Below, piece after piece: positions 25,954 to 35,421 of a DNA stretch of 64,000 bases (position 1 is its first letter; each line of letters begins with the position of its first letter). A program made the translations under genes and the position numbers. A model generated the notes under the pieces. That model was given only the letters and a program-made list of their open reading frames with translations. It was not told the DNA's origin and ran no database searches. Source of the stretch: Wocania_A sp965224845 (GTDB lineage Bacteria > Bacteroidota > Bacteroidia > Flavobacteriales > Flavobacteriaceae). The DNA is taken from positions 1 to 64,000 of the forward strand of contig CBDDAJ010000016.1 of NCBI GenBank assembly GCA_965224845.1, given 5' to 3'.

Positions 25954-28293
25954 TTAATTAACTACAATTTCATCTATCCAGATATGAGAACGACTTCCGC
26001 TTTTATGATGTTCTTTTGGAATAGGGTTAAATCCTTTTGCCTTTATTTTTAATCTCTTTACATTAATTGTATTGAAAGGCAAACTAATATTTACCTTATT
26101 TCTTCCTTGTTCTGTTGCTACTTTTAGTTGCTCTTTTTTGGCTAACAACTTATAAGTTTTCCCATCGGTTGATCCAAAAACCTCGATTTCTGTTGGCGGA
26201 TAAATTCCCGAAATGGTATATCGTAAAGCATCAAACTGTATTTGATTTACCTGAGTTTCTTTATCAAAAACCATATCAAATTCTACAGCGTCTAAAAAAT
26301 GACACCATGATTTATCTCCTTTTGAGAGCGATCCGTAGCTCAAGTCTGTCAATTTTTCAATCAACTTTCCTTGTTTATCATAAACTTTCGCCTGTTTTGC
26401 TTTATGAATTACAAAGTCTTTAACTGAAGTATACCCTACGGGTGTATCATTATTAAATGATCTAGCCTTTAATTTCGCTGTTTTTGCTATTCGAAAGGGT
26501 TTACTATATATAGAAGATCGAAGTGTAGGCTCTGTTCCATCTAGAGTGTAATACATCTTTAATCCGTTAACTTCCGTTTTCATTTGTATTTCTATTTCGT
26601 TTCCATACCCTGTGTGGTCAATCCAAGGACTAAAAGCGCTTACTGCATATCTAACTTTTTGAGCATCAAGCCTGTTAAATTGAGTATATAGGCGATTTGT
26701 AAAATCATTCCAGTTTTTCTTTTCATGTGGTGTCCATGCACTTTCTGCGATAGCATAAGTTCTAGGAAAACTCATATAAGTCAATTTGCTCCAATCGCTG
26801 ATGGATTCAGTCCACATATTCGCCTGAATCCCTTTTATCAATAGCCCTTCCTCTGGGGTTAATACTTCTGGTATAACGCTGTAATTGTATGATGCTGAAA
26901 GCAATAAGCGAGAGTATCCTAAATTAGGTTCTAAATCATCATGCCCCTGTTTTAAATCTATATAACAATAATTACTTGGAGTCATTATAACTTCGTGTCC
27001 TGCTTTTGCAGAAGTGATACCACCTTTTTCTCCTCTCCAGCTCATTACTGTGGCATTAGGTGCTAAACCACCTTCCAATATTTCATCCCAACCTATCATA
27101 ATGCGATCACGTTTATTTATTATTTTTTCAATACGCCTTATAAAATAACTTTGCAATTCGTGCTCGTCTTTTAAGTTTTCATCTCTTATTCTTTGCTGTG
27201 CATACGGGTCTACTTTCCATTGCTCCTTACTACATTCGTCACCACCAATATGAACATATTTAAAAGGAAATAAATCCATGACTTCATTCAGCATGGTTTC
27301 GGCAAACTGAAAGGTTTCTTCTTTTCCTGGATTATATGTATTGTTTTTATAAACACCTCCAGTAGCTACATAAGGTTCAGCGTTTACACATCCTATTTCT
27401 GGATAAGCGGCAATAGTAGCCTGTGCATGCCCTGGCATATCAATTTCTGGAATTACTTCTATACACCGCGCTTTGGCATAAGCAATAATTTCTTTTACAT
27501 CGTCCTGAGTATAAAAACCACCATATGTTGCTTTTTCACCGGGCTTTTGCTTTGGTCTTCCCCACCAATTTGATTTCGTTTCATCTGTAATATTATAATC
27601 TACTCGCCATGCTCCAATAGCTGTAAGTTTAGGGTAACTCTTAATCTCCAGCCTCCAGCCTTGATCGTCTGCTAAATGCCAATGAAACCGATTTAGCTTT
27701 ATTTCTGCCATAAAATCGATTACTTGTTTCACTTGTTCTTTACTAAAAAAGTGCCTTGATGCATCTAGCATATAACCTCGCCAGCCAAATGCTGGGCTAT
27801 CTTTAATATCTACTGCAGGAATACCCCAACTAATAGCTTGCAGTGTGTTTTTATAAAAAGCTATAGGTAATAATTGTTTTAAACTTTGTAGAGCATAAAA
27901 GAAGCCTGCTTTTGACGACGCTTTAATATTAATAGTAGTTGTTGAAATTTTCAAGTGATAGCCTTCATGCTCAATAGCTTTGTCTGTAATAAAGTTTATA
28001 TCACCTTTACCTCCAATTTTAATTGTTGGTACCCAACCAGCTACTTTTTGAAATTGATTAAAGAACAGGGTAGCAATTTTTTTTTGTATTTCATTTTCAA
28101 CAACTACTATTGATGAGGCTTTTATTTCAAAATACCCTTCTGCTTCAATCTGACTTACAGGCTTAGGTATAATGTGTGCATCTCCAATTTGAAGTTCCAG
28201 CTTTTTCTGCTCGCATGAGCTTAATAATATGCTCAAAACCAGTGCTCCAATTAACTTAAATAGTATTTTATTAGTTATAATTCGCATAAGCAT
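25954..28293 (-). CDS. GH20 beta-N-acetylhexosaminidase lipoprotein (copy 1)
   Basis: A 779-aa lipoprotein (signal ending LLSSC) predicted to remove terminal beta-GlcNAc or beta-GalNAc by substrate-assisted catalysis. The small GH20b domain precedes a barrel with RGYMLDASRHFF, HWHLADDQGWRLEI and YVHIGGDECSKEQW, where Asp352-Glu353 is the family's catalytic pair. After the barrel comes a chitobiase-type domain (MYYTLDGTEPT, about 575-625). The protein ends in a discoidin-like module with HIWIDEIVVN. The end is closely similar in pattern to four other proteins in this window. The upstream neighbour is the SDR gene (stop at 28297) and the downstream neighbour is the FAH gene. Translation could start at Met1 or Met3. 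Confidence 0.93.
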   Translation of the reverse strand: MLMRIITNKILFKLIGALVLSILLSSCEQKKLELQIGDAHIIPKPVSQIEAEGYFEIKASSIVVVENEIQKKIATLFFNQFQKVAGWVPTIKIGGKGDINFITDKAIEHEGYHLKISTTTINIKASSKAGFFYALQSLKQLLPIAFYKNTLQAISWGIPAVDIKDSPAFGWRGYMLDASRHFFSKEQVKQVIDFMAEIKLNRFHWHLADDQGWRLEIKSYPKLTAIGAWRVDYNITDETKSNWWGRPKQKPGEKATYGGFYTQDDVKEIIAYAKARCIEVIPEIDMPGHAQATIAAYPEIGCVNAEPYVATGGVYKNNTYNPGKEETFQFAETMLNEVMDLFPFKYVHIGGDECSKEQWKVDPYAQQRIRDENLKDEHELQSYFIRRIEKIINKRDRIMIGWDEILEGGLAPNATVMSWRGEKGGITSAKAGHEVIMTPSNYCYIDLKQGHDDLEPNLGYSRLLLSASYNYSVIPEVLTPEEGLLIKGIQANMWTESISDWSKLTYMSFPRTYAIAESAWTPHEKKNWNDFTNRLYTQFNRLDAQKVRYAVSAFSPWIDHTGYGNEIEIQMKTEVNGLKMYYTLDGTEPTLRSSIYSKPFRIAKTAKLKARSFNNDTPVGYTSVKDFVIHKAKQAKVYDKQGKLIEKLTDLSYGSLSKGDKSWCHFLDAVEFDMVFDKETQVNQIQFDALRYTISGIYPPTEIEVFGSTDGKTYKLLAKKEQLKVATEQGRNKVNISLPFNTINVKRLKIKAKGFNPIPKEHHKSGSRSHIWIDEIVVN

Positions 28294-28296
28294 CTT

Positions 28297-29076
28297 TTAA
28301 CCATTCAATTTTATAAACCCACCATCAATAGGAAAATCTGTTCCTGTAATAAAGGCCGCTTCATCTGAACACAAATACAAAGCTAAATTTGCTATTTCTT
28401 CTGGTTTCCCCATTCTACCTATTGGCTGGGTTTTTGATAAAGCGTCAAACATTTCATCTTCTTTTCCCGGATAATTCTTTTTAATAAATCCATCAACAAA
28501 AGGCGTATGCACTCTGGCCGGGGAAATACAGTTACAGCGAATATGACTAGTTAAATAGTCTTTAGCTACAGAATACGTCATGGTTAAAACCGCTCCTTTA
28601 GACATGGAATAGGCAAATCGGTCTGAAATACCAACTGAAGACGCTATTGATGCCATGTTAATAATTACACCTCCGCCCTGTGCTTTCATTTTTGGTACTG
28701 TGGCATAGATACAGTTATAAACCCCTTTTATATTTACATTATAGATCCGATCTAAATCTTCTACTTCTGTATTTTCAACATTACCAACATGAGCAATTCC
28801 AGCATTGTTTATTAAAATGTCTATTTTTTCTTTTCTAGATATTTCATTTATAAGTGCTTTAACCTGTTTATGGTTGGATACATCGCATGGATAAAAATTA
28901 GCTTTACCACCATCTTTTTTTATTTCAGCTACTGTTTTTTCTCCACTTTCTGCATTAAACTCTAAAATATGTATCTGGGCGCCTTGTTGTGCAAATGTTG
29001 TAGAAATTGCTTTTCCAATACCACTTGCCCCTCCAGTGATTATTGCTGATTTCCCTTTCAAATTAAACTTTGCCAT
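28297..29076 (-). CDS. Short-chain dehydrogenase, likely L-fucose or 2-keto-3-deoxy-L-fuconate dehydrogenase
   Basis: A classical SDR of 259 aa without a signal peptide. It has the TGGASGIG nucleotide motif (14-21), NNAG (90-93) and the catalytic triad Ser143, Tyr156, Lys160 (MASIAS and YSMSK). Glu39 at the end of the second strand favours NAD over NADP. In known non-phosphorylating fucose pathways, SDRs carry out either the first step (L-fucose to L-fuconolactone) or the fourth (2-keto-3-deoxy-L-fuconate to the 2,4-diketo acid). The sequence resembles both groups and only one SDR is present, so one of these steps must be encoded elsewhere or done by the same enzyme. Its gene lies between GH29 and GH20 genes, with gaps of 6 and 3 bases. 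Confidence 0.85.
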   Translation of the reverse strand: MAKFNLKGKSAIITGGASGIGKAISTTFAQQGAQIHILEFNAESGEKTVAEIKKDGGKANFYPCDVSNHKQVKALINEISRKEKIDILINNAGIAHVGNVENTEVEDLDRIYNVNIKGVYNCIYATVPKMKAQGGGVIINMASIASSVGISDRFAYSMSKGAVLTMTYSVAKDYLTSHIRCNCISPARVHTPFVDGFIKKNYPGKEDEMFDALSKTQPIGRMGKPEEIANLALYLCSDEAAFITGTDFPIDGGFIKLNG

Positions 29077-29082
29077 TTTTTC

Positions 29083-30429
29083 TTATTTTAATGTAATTTC
29101 TATAATAGTGTCAATAGACTCCTTTTGATTTTCTGGAAGGCTAATTACTAATTGGCCCTTTTTAAGTTTATGCTTCACTTTACTTTTGTTTTTAAATAAT
29201 CTTACTTTTTTTATACGTTCTTTAAAGTTATCTATACGTAATGTTTTTATGTCATTATTTAATACATGCACATAAAGTATGTTGTTTTTTTGAGTAGACA
29301 CGTAATCTTTAGTAGCTGCTATAATTCCTCCCCGGGTACCATAAATAGTTTCACCGTTTTCTTTTAACCAATCTCCAACTGCATGTAGGCGATTTATATG
29401 CTCTTCCTGAATTTTCCCATTTGGCATGGGACCCACATTTAATAAAAAATTAGCATTGTTGCCAGCAGCTTTAACAACATATTTTATCAAATCATCAACC
29501 GATCGATGGTTATTATCTTGTAAATTAAAACCCCAGGAATTATTAATGGTTTCGCAGGTTTCTAGCGGTAATTCTCCTATTTTGGTATTGCCAAATCCTG
29601 TAGTGTTCTTCCCAGGAAGATCTCTTTCAAACATTTGAAAATCTTCTCCTGCAAATGGTAATTCATGATGGTTATTACCTATGAGTAGGGCAGAATTAAC
29701 ATCATGAATCATTTTATATGTTTTCTCCAAATCCCATTCTGCACCTTTAATTCTATATGCTACCGCTTTATGCCAATCTATTTTATGAGGTGCTTGATCC
29801 CACCATCCATCAAACCAAAAGCCGGCAATATCGTAGTTCTCGGCTAGTTCTTTTATTTGTGCATCCTGGTATTTTAAGTAATCTTTCCAATTACCTTCCT
29901 CAGGTCGTTTTAAATTTCTTCCTGTCCATCCTCTTGGATAATAATCTGGGTTATGCCAATCTAATTGTGAATAATAAGCATAAAGCTTAATGCCTTGTTT
30001 TTTACATTCTTGTTCTAACGCTCTAAAAATATCTTTACCATATGGGGTGGCCTTTACTATATTATAATCTGACACTTTAGAGTTATACATTGCAAAACCA
30101 TCATGATGTTTTGTAGTAATGGTTATGTATTTCATACCCGCATCTTTAGCTAATTGTACAACATCTTTAGCACTAAACGCTATTGGATTAAAAAATGATG
30201 GTAATAACTTATATCTATTTACAGGGATATTCTGGTTATGCATTACCCATTCAGCATCACCTAAGATGCTATAAACTCCCCAGTGAATAAACATCCCAAA
30301 CTTATCATCTTGAAATGCTTTTCTGGCTTCTAAGTTTTCTTTCGAAGGCACATAGGTTTCTTGTGAAAACCCCAACAAGCAAATAAATAATGCTAAAAAA
30401 CAGGTACCAAATTTATATATACTTTTCAC
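29083..30429 (-). CDS. GH29 alpha-L-fucosidase (GTG start)
   Basis: A secreted 448-aa GH29 enzyme with a signal peptide ending LLGFSQ. Motifs are MFIHWGVYSILG, TTKHHDGFAMY, and GFWFDGWWDQ with Asp207 as predicted nucleophile. A short beta-sandwich follows from about 355. The codon at 30429 is GTG. The codon just before it in frame is a stop, so no upstream ATG exists, and the basic MKSIYK n-region makes GTG the likely start. This start falls 18 bases from the UxaA stop. The WFDGWWDQ form differs from the paralogues at 19384 and 23220, so it belongs to another GH29 branch and may have another linkage preference. Confidence 0.91.
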   Translation of the reverse strand: MKSIYKFGTCFLALFICLLGFSQETYVPSKENLEARKAFQDDKFGMFIHWGVYSILGDAEWVMHNQNIPVNRYKLLPSFFNPIAFSAKDVVQLAKDAGMKYITITTKHHDGFAMYNSKVSDYNIVKATPYGKDIFRALEQECKKQGIKLYAYYSQLDWHNPDYYPRGWTGRNLKRPEEGNWKDYLKYQDAQIKELAENYDIAGFWFDGWWDQAPHKIDWHKAVAYRIKGAEWDLEKTYKMIHDVNSALLIGNNHHELPFAGEDFQMFERDLPGKNTTGFGNTKIGELPLETCETINNSWGFNLQDNNHRSVDDLIKYVVKAAGNNANFLLNVGPMPNGKIQEEHINRLHAVGDWLKENGETIYGTRGGIIAATKDYVSTQKNNILYVHVLNNDIKTLRIDNFKERIKKVRLFKNKSKVKHKLKKGQLVISLPENQKESIDTIIEITLK

Positions 30430-30447
30430 TTAAAATATTTTATGTTA

Positions 30448-32058
30448 TTATAATGACACCCCTCGTTTCCAAGGAATAAAATCGTCTTGTTCTAATTTTG
30501 AAGCACATGTTTGATGCCTTCCGCTAGCTACTTCAATAATCAAATCTATAAGTTCGTCTGAAAGTGCTTCTTGAGATACGCTTTCAGAAATCAACCGTCC
30601 AGCATCAAAATCAATAATATCCTTCATTTTAACAGGTAACATTGAGTTTGAAGATATTTTTATCACTGGACAGATAACATTACCTGTTGGAGTTCCTAAA
30701 CCTGTAGAAAACAGTATAATATTTGCTCCAAAACCTGCCAAACCAGTAGTAGACTCTACATCGTTTCCTGGGGTACATAGTAAATTTAAGCCTTGCTTTG
30801 TTGCGTACTCTCCATAGTCAATAACATCTGCTACAGGTGCACGACCACCTTTTGTAGCTGCCCCCGCCGATTTTATTGCATCAGTAATCAAGCCATCTTT
30901 TATATTCCCCGGGGAAGGGTTCATATCAAAACCAGAGCCAGAATTTTTAGCTTTTCTATCATAACTCTCCATGATATGAATAAACTTTTTAGCTATATCC
31001 TCATCGGGACACCTATCAATTAAATCCTGCTCTACACCACATAACTCTGGAAATTCTGATAAAATACTTTTTCCTCCAATGGCATTGATTTTATCAGACA
31101 CAAGTCCCATAAGTGGATTAGCGGTAATCCCAGAAAAACCATCAGATCCTCCACATTCTAAACCAATACTTAATTTACTTAGTGGTGCGGGATGTCTTTC
31201 AATCTCGTTTACTTTTTCTAAAGCTTCATAAGTTTCTTTTATGGCTTCTGTGAGCATATCATTTTCTGTAATATATTGTTGCTGCTCAAAATATAGCACC
31301 GGCTTATCTGTATTAAAACGTTCTTTTAAAGCTTCTTGGAGTAAACTAATTTGTGCATGCTGACACCCTAAACTCATTACTGTAGCTCCTGCCACATTAG
31401 GGTTTTTAATATATCCGGCTAATAAATTTACTAAAGCCTGAGCGTCATCTTTTGTTCCTCCGCAGCCTCCTTCGTGAGTTAAAAACTTAATACCGTCAAT
31501 ATTTTTAAACACTTTTTGGTTTAAAACTTCTTCTTTATAAGACATTTTTGAAGTACCATTAACTAAACTTCTTAGCTTAAGCCGATAGGGGTTTTCTTTC
31601 TTGAAGCCTAACTCAGCTTCAAAGGCTTCTTTTAATACCTTTAGATTTCTATTTTGGCAAAATACCATAGGAACAAAAATCCAATAATTTGCTGTTCCTA
31701 CCTGTCCATCTTTTCTATGGTAGCCCAAAAACGTTTTTTCATCTAAGCCATTAGTAAATGGCTTTTTATAATAATAATTGGTATTTTTATATTGGTATGG
31801 CGCTGCAGTATGCTTTAAGTTTTTAGTGGTTATTAAACCTCCCTTTTCAATTGGTTTTATAGCCTTACCTACAGGAACACCATACATTGTTATAATATCT
31901 CCTACACCAAAAGATTCTAAAGCAAATTTATGCTTTACAGGAATATCTTCGATAATTGTAATGTTAGACTTGTTAATTGAAACATGCTCTCCTTTTTTTA
32001 TAGCAACCAATGCCACAGAAACATTATCTTTAGGAGATATGATTATATTTTTTCTCAA
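30448..32058 (-). CDS. UxaA-family sugar-acid dehydratase (altronate dehydratase-like), TTG start
   Basis: A cytoplasmic 536-aa protein with an N-terminal SAF domain (about 1-95) and the UxaA/GarD dehydratase domain (about 105-536). Signature stretches include GYHRKDGQVGTANYWIF, THEGGCGGTKDDA, GLECGGSDGFSGITANP, TPGNDVESTTGLAGFG and STGLGTPTGN. Family members dehydrate D-altronate or D-galactarate. In this fucose locus a role as L-fuconate dehydratase, filling the step between lactonase and SDR, is an inference, because known L-fuconate dehydratases are enolase- or IlvD-type. The start codon appears to be TTG at 32058: an in-frame stop lies 42 bases upstream with no ATG between. This is the first gene after a 271-base gap. 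Confidence 0.85.
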   Translation of the reverse strand: MRKNIIISPKDNVSVALVAIKKGEHVSINKSNITIIEDIPVKHKFALESFGVGDIITMYGVPVGKAIKPIEKGGLITTKNLKHTAAPYQYKNTNYYYKKPFTNGLDEKTFLGYHRKDGQVGTANYWIFVPMVFCQNRNLKVLKEAFEAELGFKKENPYRLKLRSLVNGTSKMSYKEEVLNQKVFKNIDGIKFLTHEGGCGGTKDDAQALVNLLAGYIKNPNVAGATVMSLGCQHAQISLLQEALKERFNTDKPVLYFEQQQYITENDMLTEAIKETYEALEKVNEIERHPAPLSKLSIGLECGGSDGFSGITANPLMGLVSDKINAIGGKSILSEFPELCGVEQDLIDRCPDEDIAKKFIHIMESYDRKAKNSGSGFDMNPSPGNIKDGLITDAIKSAGAATKGGRAPVADVIDYGEYATKQGLNLLCTPGNDVESTTGLAGFGANIILFSTGLGTPTGNVICPVIKISSNSMLPVKMKDIIDFDAGRLISESVSQEALSDELIDLIIEVASGRHQTCASKLEQDDFIPWKRGVSL

Positions 32059-32329
32059 AATATCAATAATAAAGTTAGCAACTAAAGTGAAACGTATCTA
32101 GCCGTAATGACATCCATACGCTATACAAACAAAAATAATGTAGATGCAGTTGCACTGCTACCTTTTAAAACACCTTAACTAATACTTTCTTTGCAGTTAA
32201 ACAAGGTTTAAACCTTTAAAATGGAATTATTCTTCATGATAGTCTCATAGAGATTTACCCTTTGGATAATACAAATGCGTAAATTTTTCTTATAAAACTA
32301 GGTTTTTAATAATGCCTTTGTTTTTTGCT
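32059..32329. other. 271-base intergenic region, likely promoter region of the fucose operon
   Basis: This is the longest non-coding stretch in the window. It separates the end of the phosphatase-fold gene from the UxaA gene, the head of the fucose gene run. I see no open frame of note, no convincing hairpin with a T-tract, and no complete flavobacterial -33/-7 promoter pair. A TATTTTTG on the minus strand (32137-32130) fits the -7 pattern TAnnTTTG but lacks a good -33 partner. The region contains a perfect 14-base palindrome, listed separately. Confidence 0.5.
32203..32216. promoter_or_regulatory. Perfect 14-bp palindrome AAGGTTTAAACCTT, possible operator
   Basis: The sequence reads identically on both strands and lies 145 bases upstream of the UxaA start in the only long intergenic gap. 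Palindromes of this size are typical of dimeric regulator sites. No regulator gene is in the window, and chance occurrence in AT-rich DNA is possible. Confidence 0.3.
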
Positions 32330-33187
32330 TCAATTATTCTGAAGTTCTGTAAATGCAAACTCTACTATAACTGGTAAATGGTCTGATGGGTACTTACAAT
32401 CTTTGTTATCGCTTAAAACAGCATATTTAAGCACATTAATATTTTTTTTGCTTGTAAAAATATAGTCAATCCTATCTAAAACCGATTTGTTAAAATTAAA
32501 ACCATTAAAGGTTCCTATTGGCCCAAAAGGTTTTAATATGCTAACTGCTTTAGTATCATTTAAGGTTTTAGAAAATAGTAGAATAGGTTTAGTATCTGGC
32601 TTTAAATTAAAATCTCCCATAACAATCACCGGTAAATTGTTGATGTTTAATGTTGTCATTTTTTGAAGAATTAATAGTACACTCTTTTCTTTAGCCTTAT
32701 TACCAATATGATCAAAATGCGTATTAAAAACCCAAAATTGCTCGTTGTTCGTCTTGTTTTTAAAAAGCCCGTAAGTACATATACGCTCCATTGAAGCATC
32801 CCAACCTATAGAAACTTTATTAGGGGTTTCAGATAGCCAAAACGTGCCTTCGCTTACTATATCAAGCTTTTCTTTATTATAAAATATAGCACTATACTCT
32901 CCTTTAATTTTGCCATCATCACGACCAACTCCTATATACTTATATTTAGTAAAAATGCTATCTAAATACTGAACCTGATGCTGTAAACCCTCTTGAATCC
33001 CAAAAACATCTGGAGCATTATACATGATTTGATTACTCAAAAAGTTTTTTCTTTTCGACCATTGATTATCACCATCATTAGGATTATCGTACCTAATATT
33101 ATAAGTCATTACTTTATAAGATTGCGCTATAGCACCTTGAAATAAGCAAAACGTAAGAATAGTTAGTAGTATCTTTTTTAATAACAT
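32330..33187 (-). CDS. Secreted endonuclease/exonuclease/phosphatase-fold enzyme
   Basis: A Mg-dependent EEP-superfamily hydrolase. I choose the ATG at 33187 (MLLKKILLTILTFCLFQGAIAQ), which gives a clean Sec signal peptide, 285 aa and a 5-base gap to the upstream gene. The longer frame to 33253 would overlap that gene and spoil the signal peptide. Motifs in order are MTYNIRYDNPNDG, GIQEGL, FNTHFDHIG, MGDFNLKP and YPSDHLPVIVEF, so all EEP metal and catalytic positions are intact. Such secreted proteins in glycan loci are often annotated as nucleases. Phosphodiester or phosphomonoester cleavage on a glycan, lipid or inositol phosphate is equally possible. It follows the DUF4838 gene. Confidence 0.82.
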   Translation of the reverse strand: MLLKKILLTILTFCLFQGAIAQSYKVMTYNIRYDNPNDGDNQWSKRKNFLSNQIMYNAPDVFGIQEGLQHQVQYLDSIFTKYKYIGVGRDDGKIKGEYSAIFYNKEKLDIVSEGTFWLSETPNKVSIGWDASMERICTYGLFKNKTNNEQFWVFNTHFDHIGNKAKEKSVLLILQKMTTLNINNLPVIVMGDFNLKPDTKPILLFSKTLNDTKAVSILKPFGPIGTFNGFNFNKSVLDRIDYIFTSKKNINVLKYAVLSDNKDCKYPSDHLPVIVEFAFTELQNN

Positions 33188-33192
33188 GATTA

Positions 33193-35418
33193 CTAATTTA
33201 TAATGACTTCGTCTGCAAAGACCCAAGATGGTAATCCTGCGCCATGATGCCAATAAGGGGCTTTTCTGTGGCTTTCAGCTTTTAACTTTATATATCTCAA
33301 TTGAGAAGTTGGTTTAATTTCCAAATTAAAATACTGAATATCGTTTACTTTGCTCTTCTTATTTAAAGGCATTTTATTTAAAACGACTCCAAGTTTTGAA
33401 TATTTTTTTCCATCAATTGAACCGTAATAAGTGACTTGTTTAGGAAAAAAAACAATATGATTTGTTACCTGCAAAAATGCTGTTGAAATAGTTGAAATAT
33501 CCTGTTGCTCATCCAAATCGATAATAGCTTCCATATGATTCCCTTCGAAACCTAACCAATTGGAATAAAAATTGCTTCCTCCTAAAGCACCATCGGTTAA
33601 AGCCTGGGGATTCTCGTTTGCATATTTTTTGGGTTGTGTTAGCAAGGTTACTTTTTTACCAGATGCTATATTAGGCTGCATGGCCACATGAATAGATTTT
33701 TTATAAGCATTAGCATAATCTTCAACCGTATAACCCATCTCATTCATTAACACAATGTTAGCCGCTTTACTAACCGATGCGAAGTTTTCAATTAATAGTT
33801 TTGTGCTTTTATTAAGTTTAAAATCTTCGGAAATGCTTTTTCTACAGGCTTCTAATACCGCATAGTCTGTACTTAATCGTGCAACTTTTACACGTTTTAA
33901 AACTTCAGGTTTATCGGTAACTGCCCGTTCAGCCTCATCAAAAAAAGTAACATATTGTTTTAATAAACCTGGACTTAAATACGCATTGAAAGCCTGTGAC
34001 GGATCGCCATATAAAAACAGAAAAAAATCTGGATGCTTTTTCAATTCTTTATGAATTAAATCTACGTAAGATTTTATATAACTCCCAGCTTCCTGATAAT
34101 ATCCATTAGTAAATTCTGTTACGATATCATCTACATCTGCATCCGGGTTCCAAAGTAATTTTGCCATTAAATATGACCGCAATTCAAACAACTCACTTGG
34201 ATTATTACTGTGTTGTTCAAAAACCCACTTAGTGTTATGATCCCTAAAAAATTGAATATTGGGTTGCAGCGTATTAAAATTAGGAAACGGTGCTAAAAAG
34301 TTGGTAAACTGTGTAGTGTAGTCCCATATTCTAATATTTTCAGTTAGGGCACTCCAGCCTTTTATATCCTCAGCAAAATCCTTACATTTTTCTGTAATTG
34401 GTGCACTTCTGTCACATTCAATTGAGCATAATGTAATTAGTACATTCTTTAAGGGCTTCGTTTTACAAGGCTTTCTTGTGTATTGATATGCCAGTGTCGA
34501 AATAGTTTTATCTGGAAAAGATTTTGCCACTTCGTTTACAAAACGAATCATTGTTCCTGCATGGCTACCTTCTTCTTCATCTATTATTTTACAATTCCCA
34601 CATTCACAATACTGTGTATTATCATTACTACTCACCGAAATAACGCTTGACTTTGGATAACGCTTAAACATCGCCTTCACTGAATCTTTCACAATTTCTA
34701 ACACCTTTTTATTTGTTAAGCACAATTGCGTTGGCAAACGTTTATTACCGCGAAGCGCAAAATATTCGGGATTTGAGTTATAAAACTTTTCTTCCGGCAA
34801 AAAACGATGAAAGGTATGTACTTTTCCTTTTGGTACATAAAATGGAAAAGCTTCATAAGTTACTTTATGTTTATCAGCAAAACTATGGTTTTCATAAAAC
34901 AACCTGGAATGCACCGTACGTGTTTTAATTTCCGGGTTGTACTTATAGTCTATATTTAAAGGTAATGTAATTGATTGTAAACTTGGAATATCTTCAACTT
35001 GGGGTGTATACCACTTACAATTCAAATAACGTTCTAAAAACTCATAAACGGCATTTCTTAATGCTTCATCTGAACCACCGGCAATAACAAGATTTTTATT
35101 TTCTGTTTTAATACAGATGTCCTGATTTTGTAAATTCTCATTTAAAACATTTCCTATATATATCTTAGGTGCTTTTATATTTTGCGAACTTTCATCAACA
35201 ATATTTATTTCAACACCTGCTATTTTTTGAATATAACTTTGAAGTATTTCTGCAGATTGAAAACTATGCTTTGTTGAAGAATTTAAAATTGTGATTTCAT
35301 AATCTGAAGTCCCATTATCCACTAAAGTGATCTTTTTGTCTTTGCAGGAAGAAACAAAAAATAGAATCAACAAACATTTTAAAACTTTGGTAATATCCCA
35401 CTTAAATAGTTTAAACAT
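33193..35418 (-). CDS. DUF4838 lipoprotein, putative glycoside hydrolase
   Basis: A 741-aa lipoprotein (signal ending FVSSC). An N-terminal GH20b/GH67-N-like domain (SAEILQSYIQKIAGVEINIV, about 40-140) precedes a DUF4838 barrel-like region. Markers are FHRFLPEEKFYNSNPEYFALRG, QLCLTN, SVSSNDNTQYCECGNCK (a clustered-Cys motif) and FEQHSNNPSELFELRSYLMAKLLWN. The C-terminal 150 residues are a discoidin-like module ending PSWVFADEVIIN. DUF4838 has features of alpha-glucuronidase- or hexosaminidase-like enzymes, but I know of no activity to assign here. It sits 3 bases downstream of a GH92 gene and just upstream of the EEP enzyme, so it probably takes part in trimming the same glycan. Confidence 0.78.
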   Translation of the reverse strand: MFKLFKWDITKVLKCLLILFFVSSCKDKKITLVDNGTSDYEITILNSSTKHSFQSAEILQSYIQKIAGVEINIVDESSQNIKAPKIYIGNVLNENLQNQDICIKTENKNLVIAGGSDEALRNAVYEFLERYLNCKWYTPQVEDIPSLQSITLPLNIDYKYNPEIKTRTVHSRLFYENHSFADKHKVTYEAFPFYVPKGKVHTFHRFLPEEKFYNSNPEYFALRGNKRLPTQLCLTNKKVLEIVKDSVKAMFKRYPKSSVISVSSNDNTQYCECGNCKIIDEEEGSHAGTMIRFVNEVAKSFPDKTISTLAYQYTRKPCKTKPLKNVLITLCSIECDRSAPITEKCKDFAEDIKGWSALTENIRIWDYTTQFTNFLAPFPNFNTLQPNIQFFRDHNTKWVFEQHSNNPSELFELRSYLMAKLLWNPDADVDDIVTEFTNGYYQEAGSYIKSYVDLIHKELKKHPDFFLFLYGDPSQAFNAYLSPGLLKQYVTFFDEAERAVTDKPEVLKRVKVARLSTDYAVLEACRKSISEDFKLNKSTKLLIENFASVSKAANIVLMNEMGYTVEDYANAYKKSIHVAMQPNIASGKKVTLLTQPKKYANENPQALTDGALGGSNFYSNWLGFEGNHMEAIIDLDEQQDISTISTAFLQVTNHIVFFPKQVTYYGSIDGKKYSKLGVVLNKMPLNKKSKVNDIQYFNLEIKPTSQLRYIKLKAESHRKAPYWHHGAGLPSWVFADEVIIN

Positions 35419-35421
35419 TGG

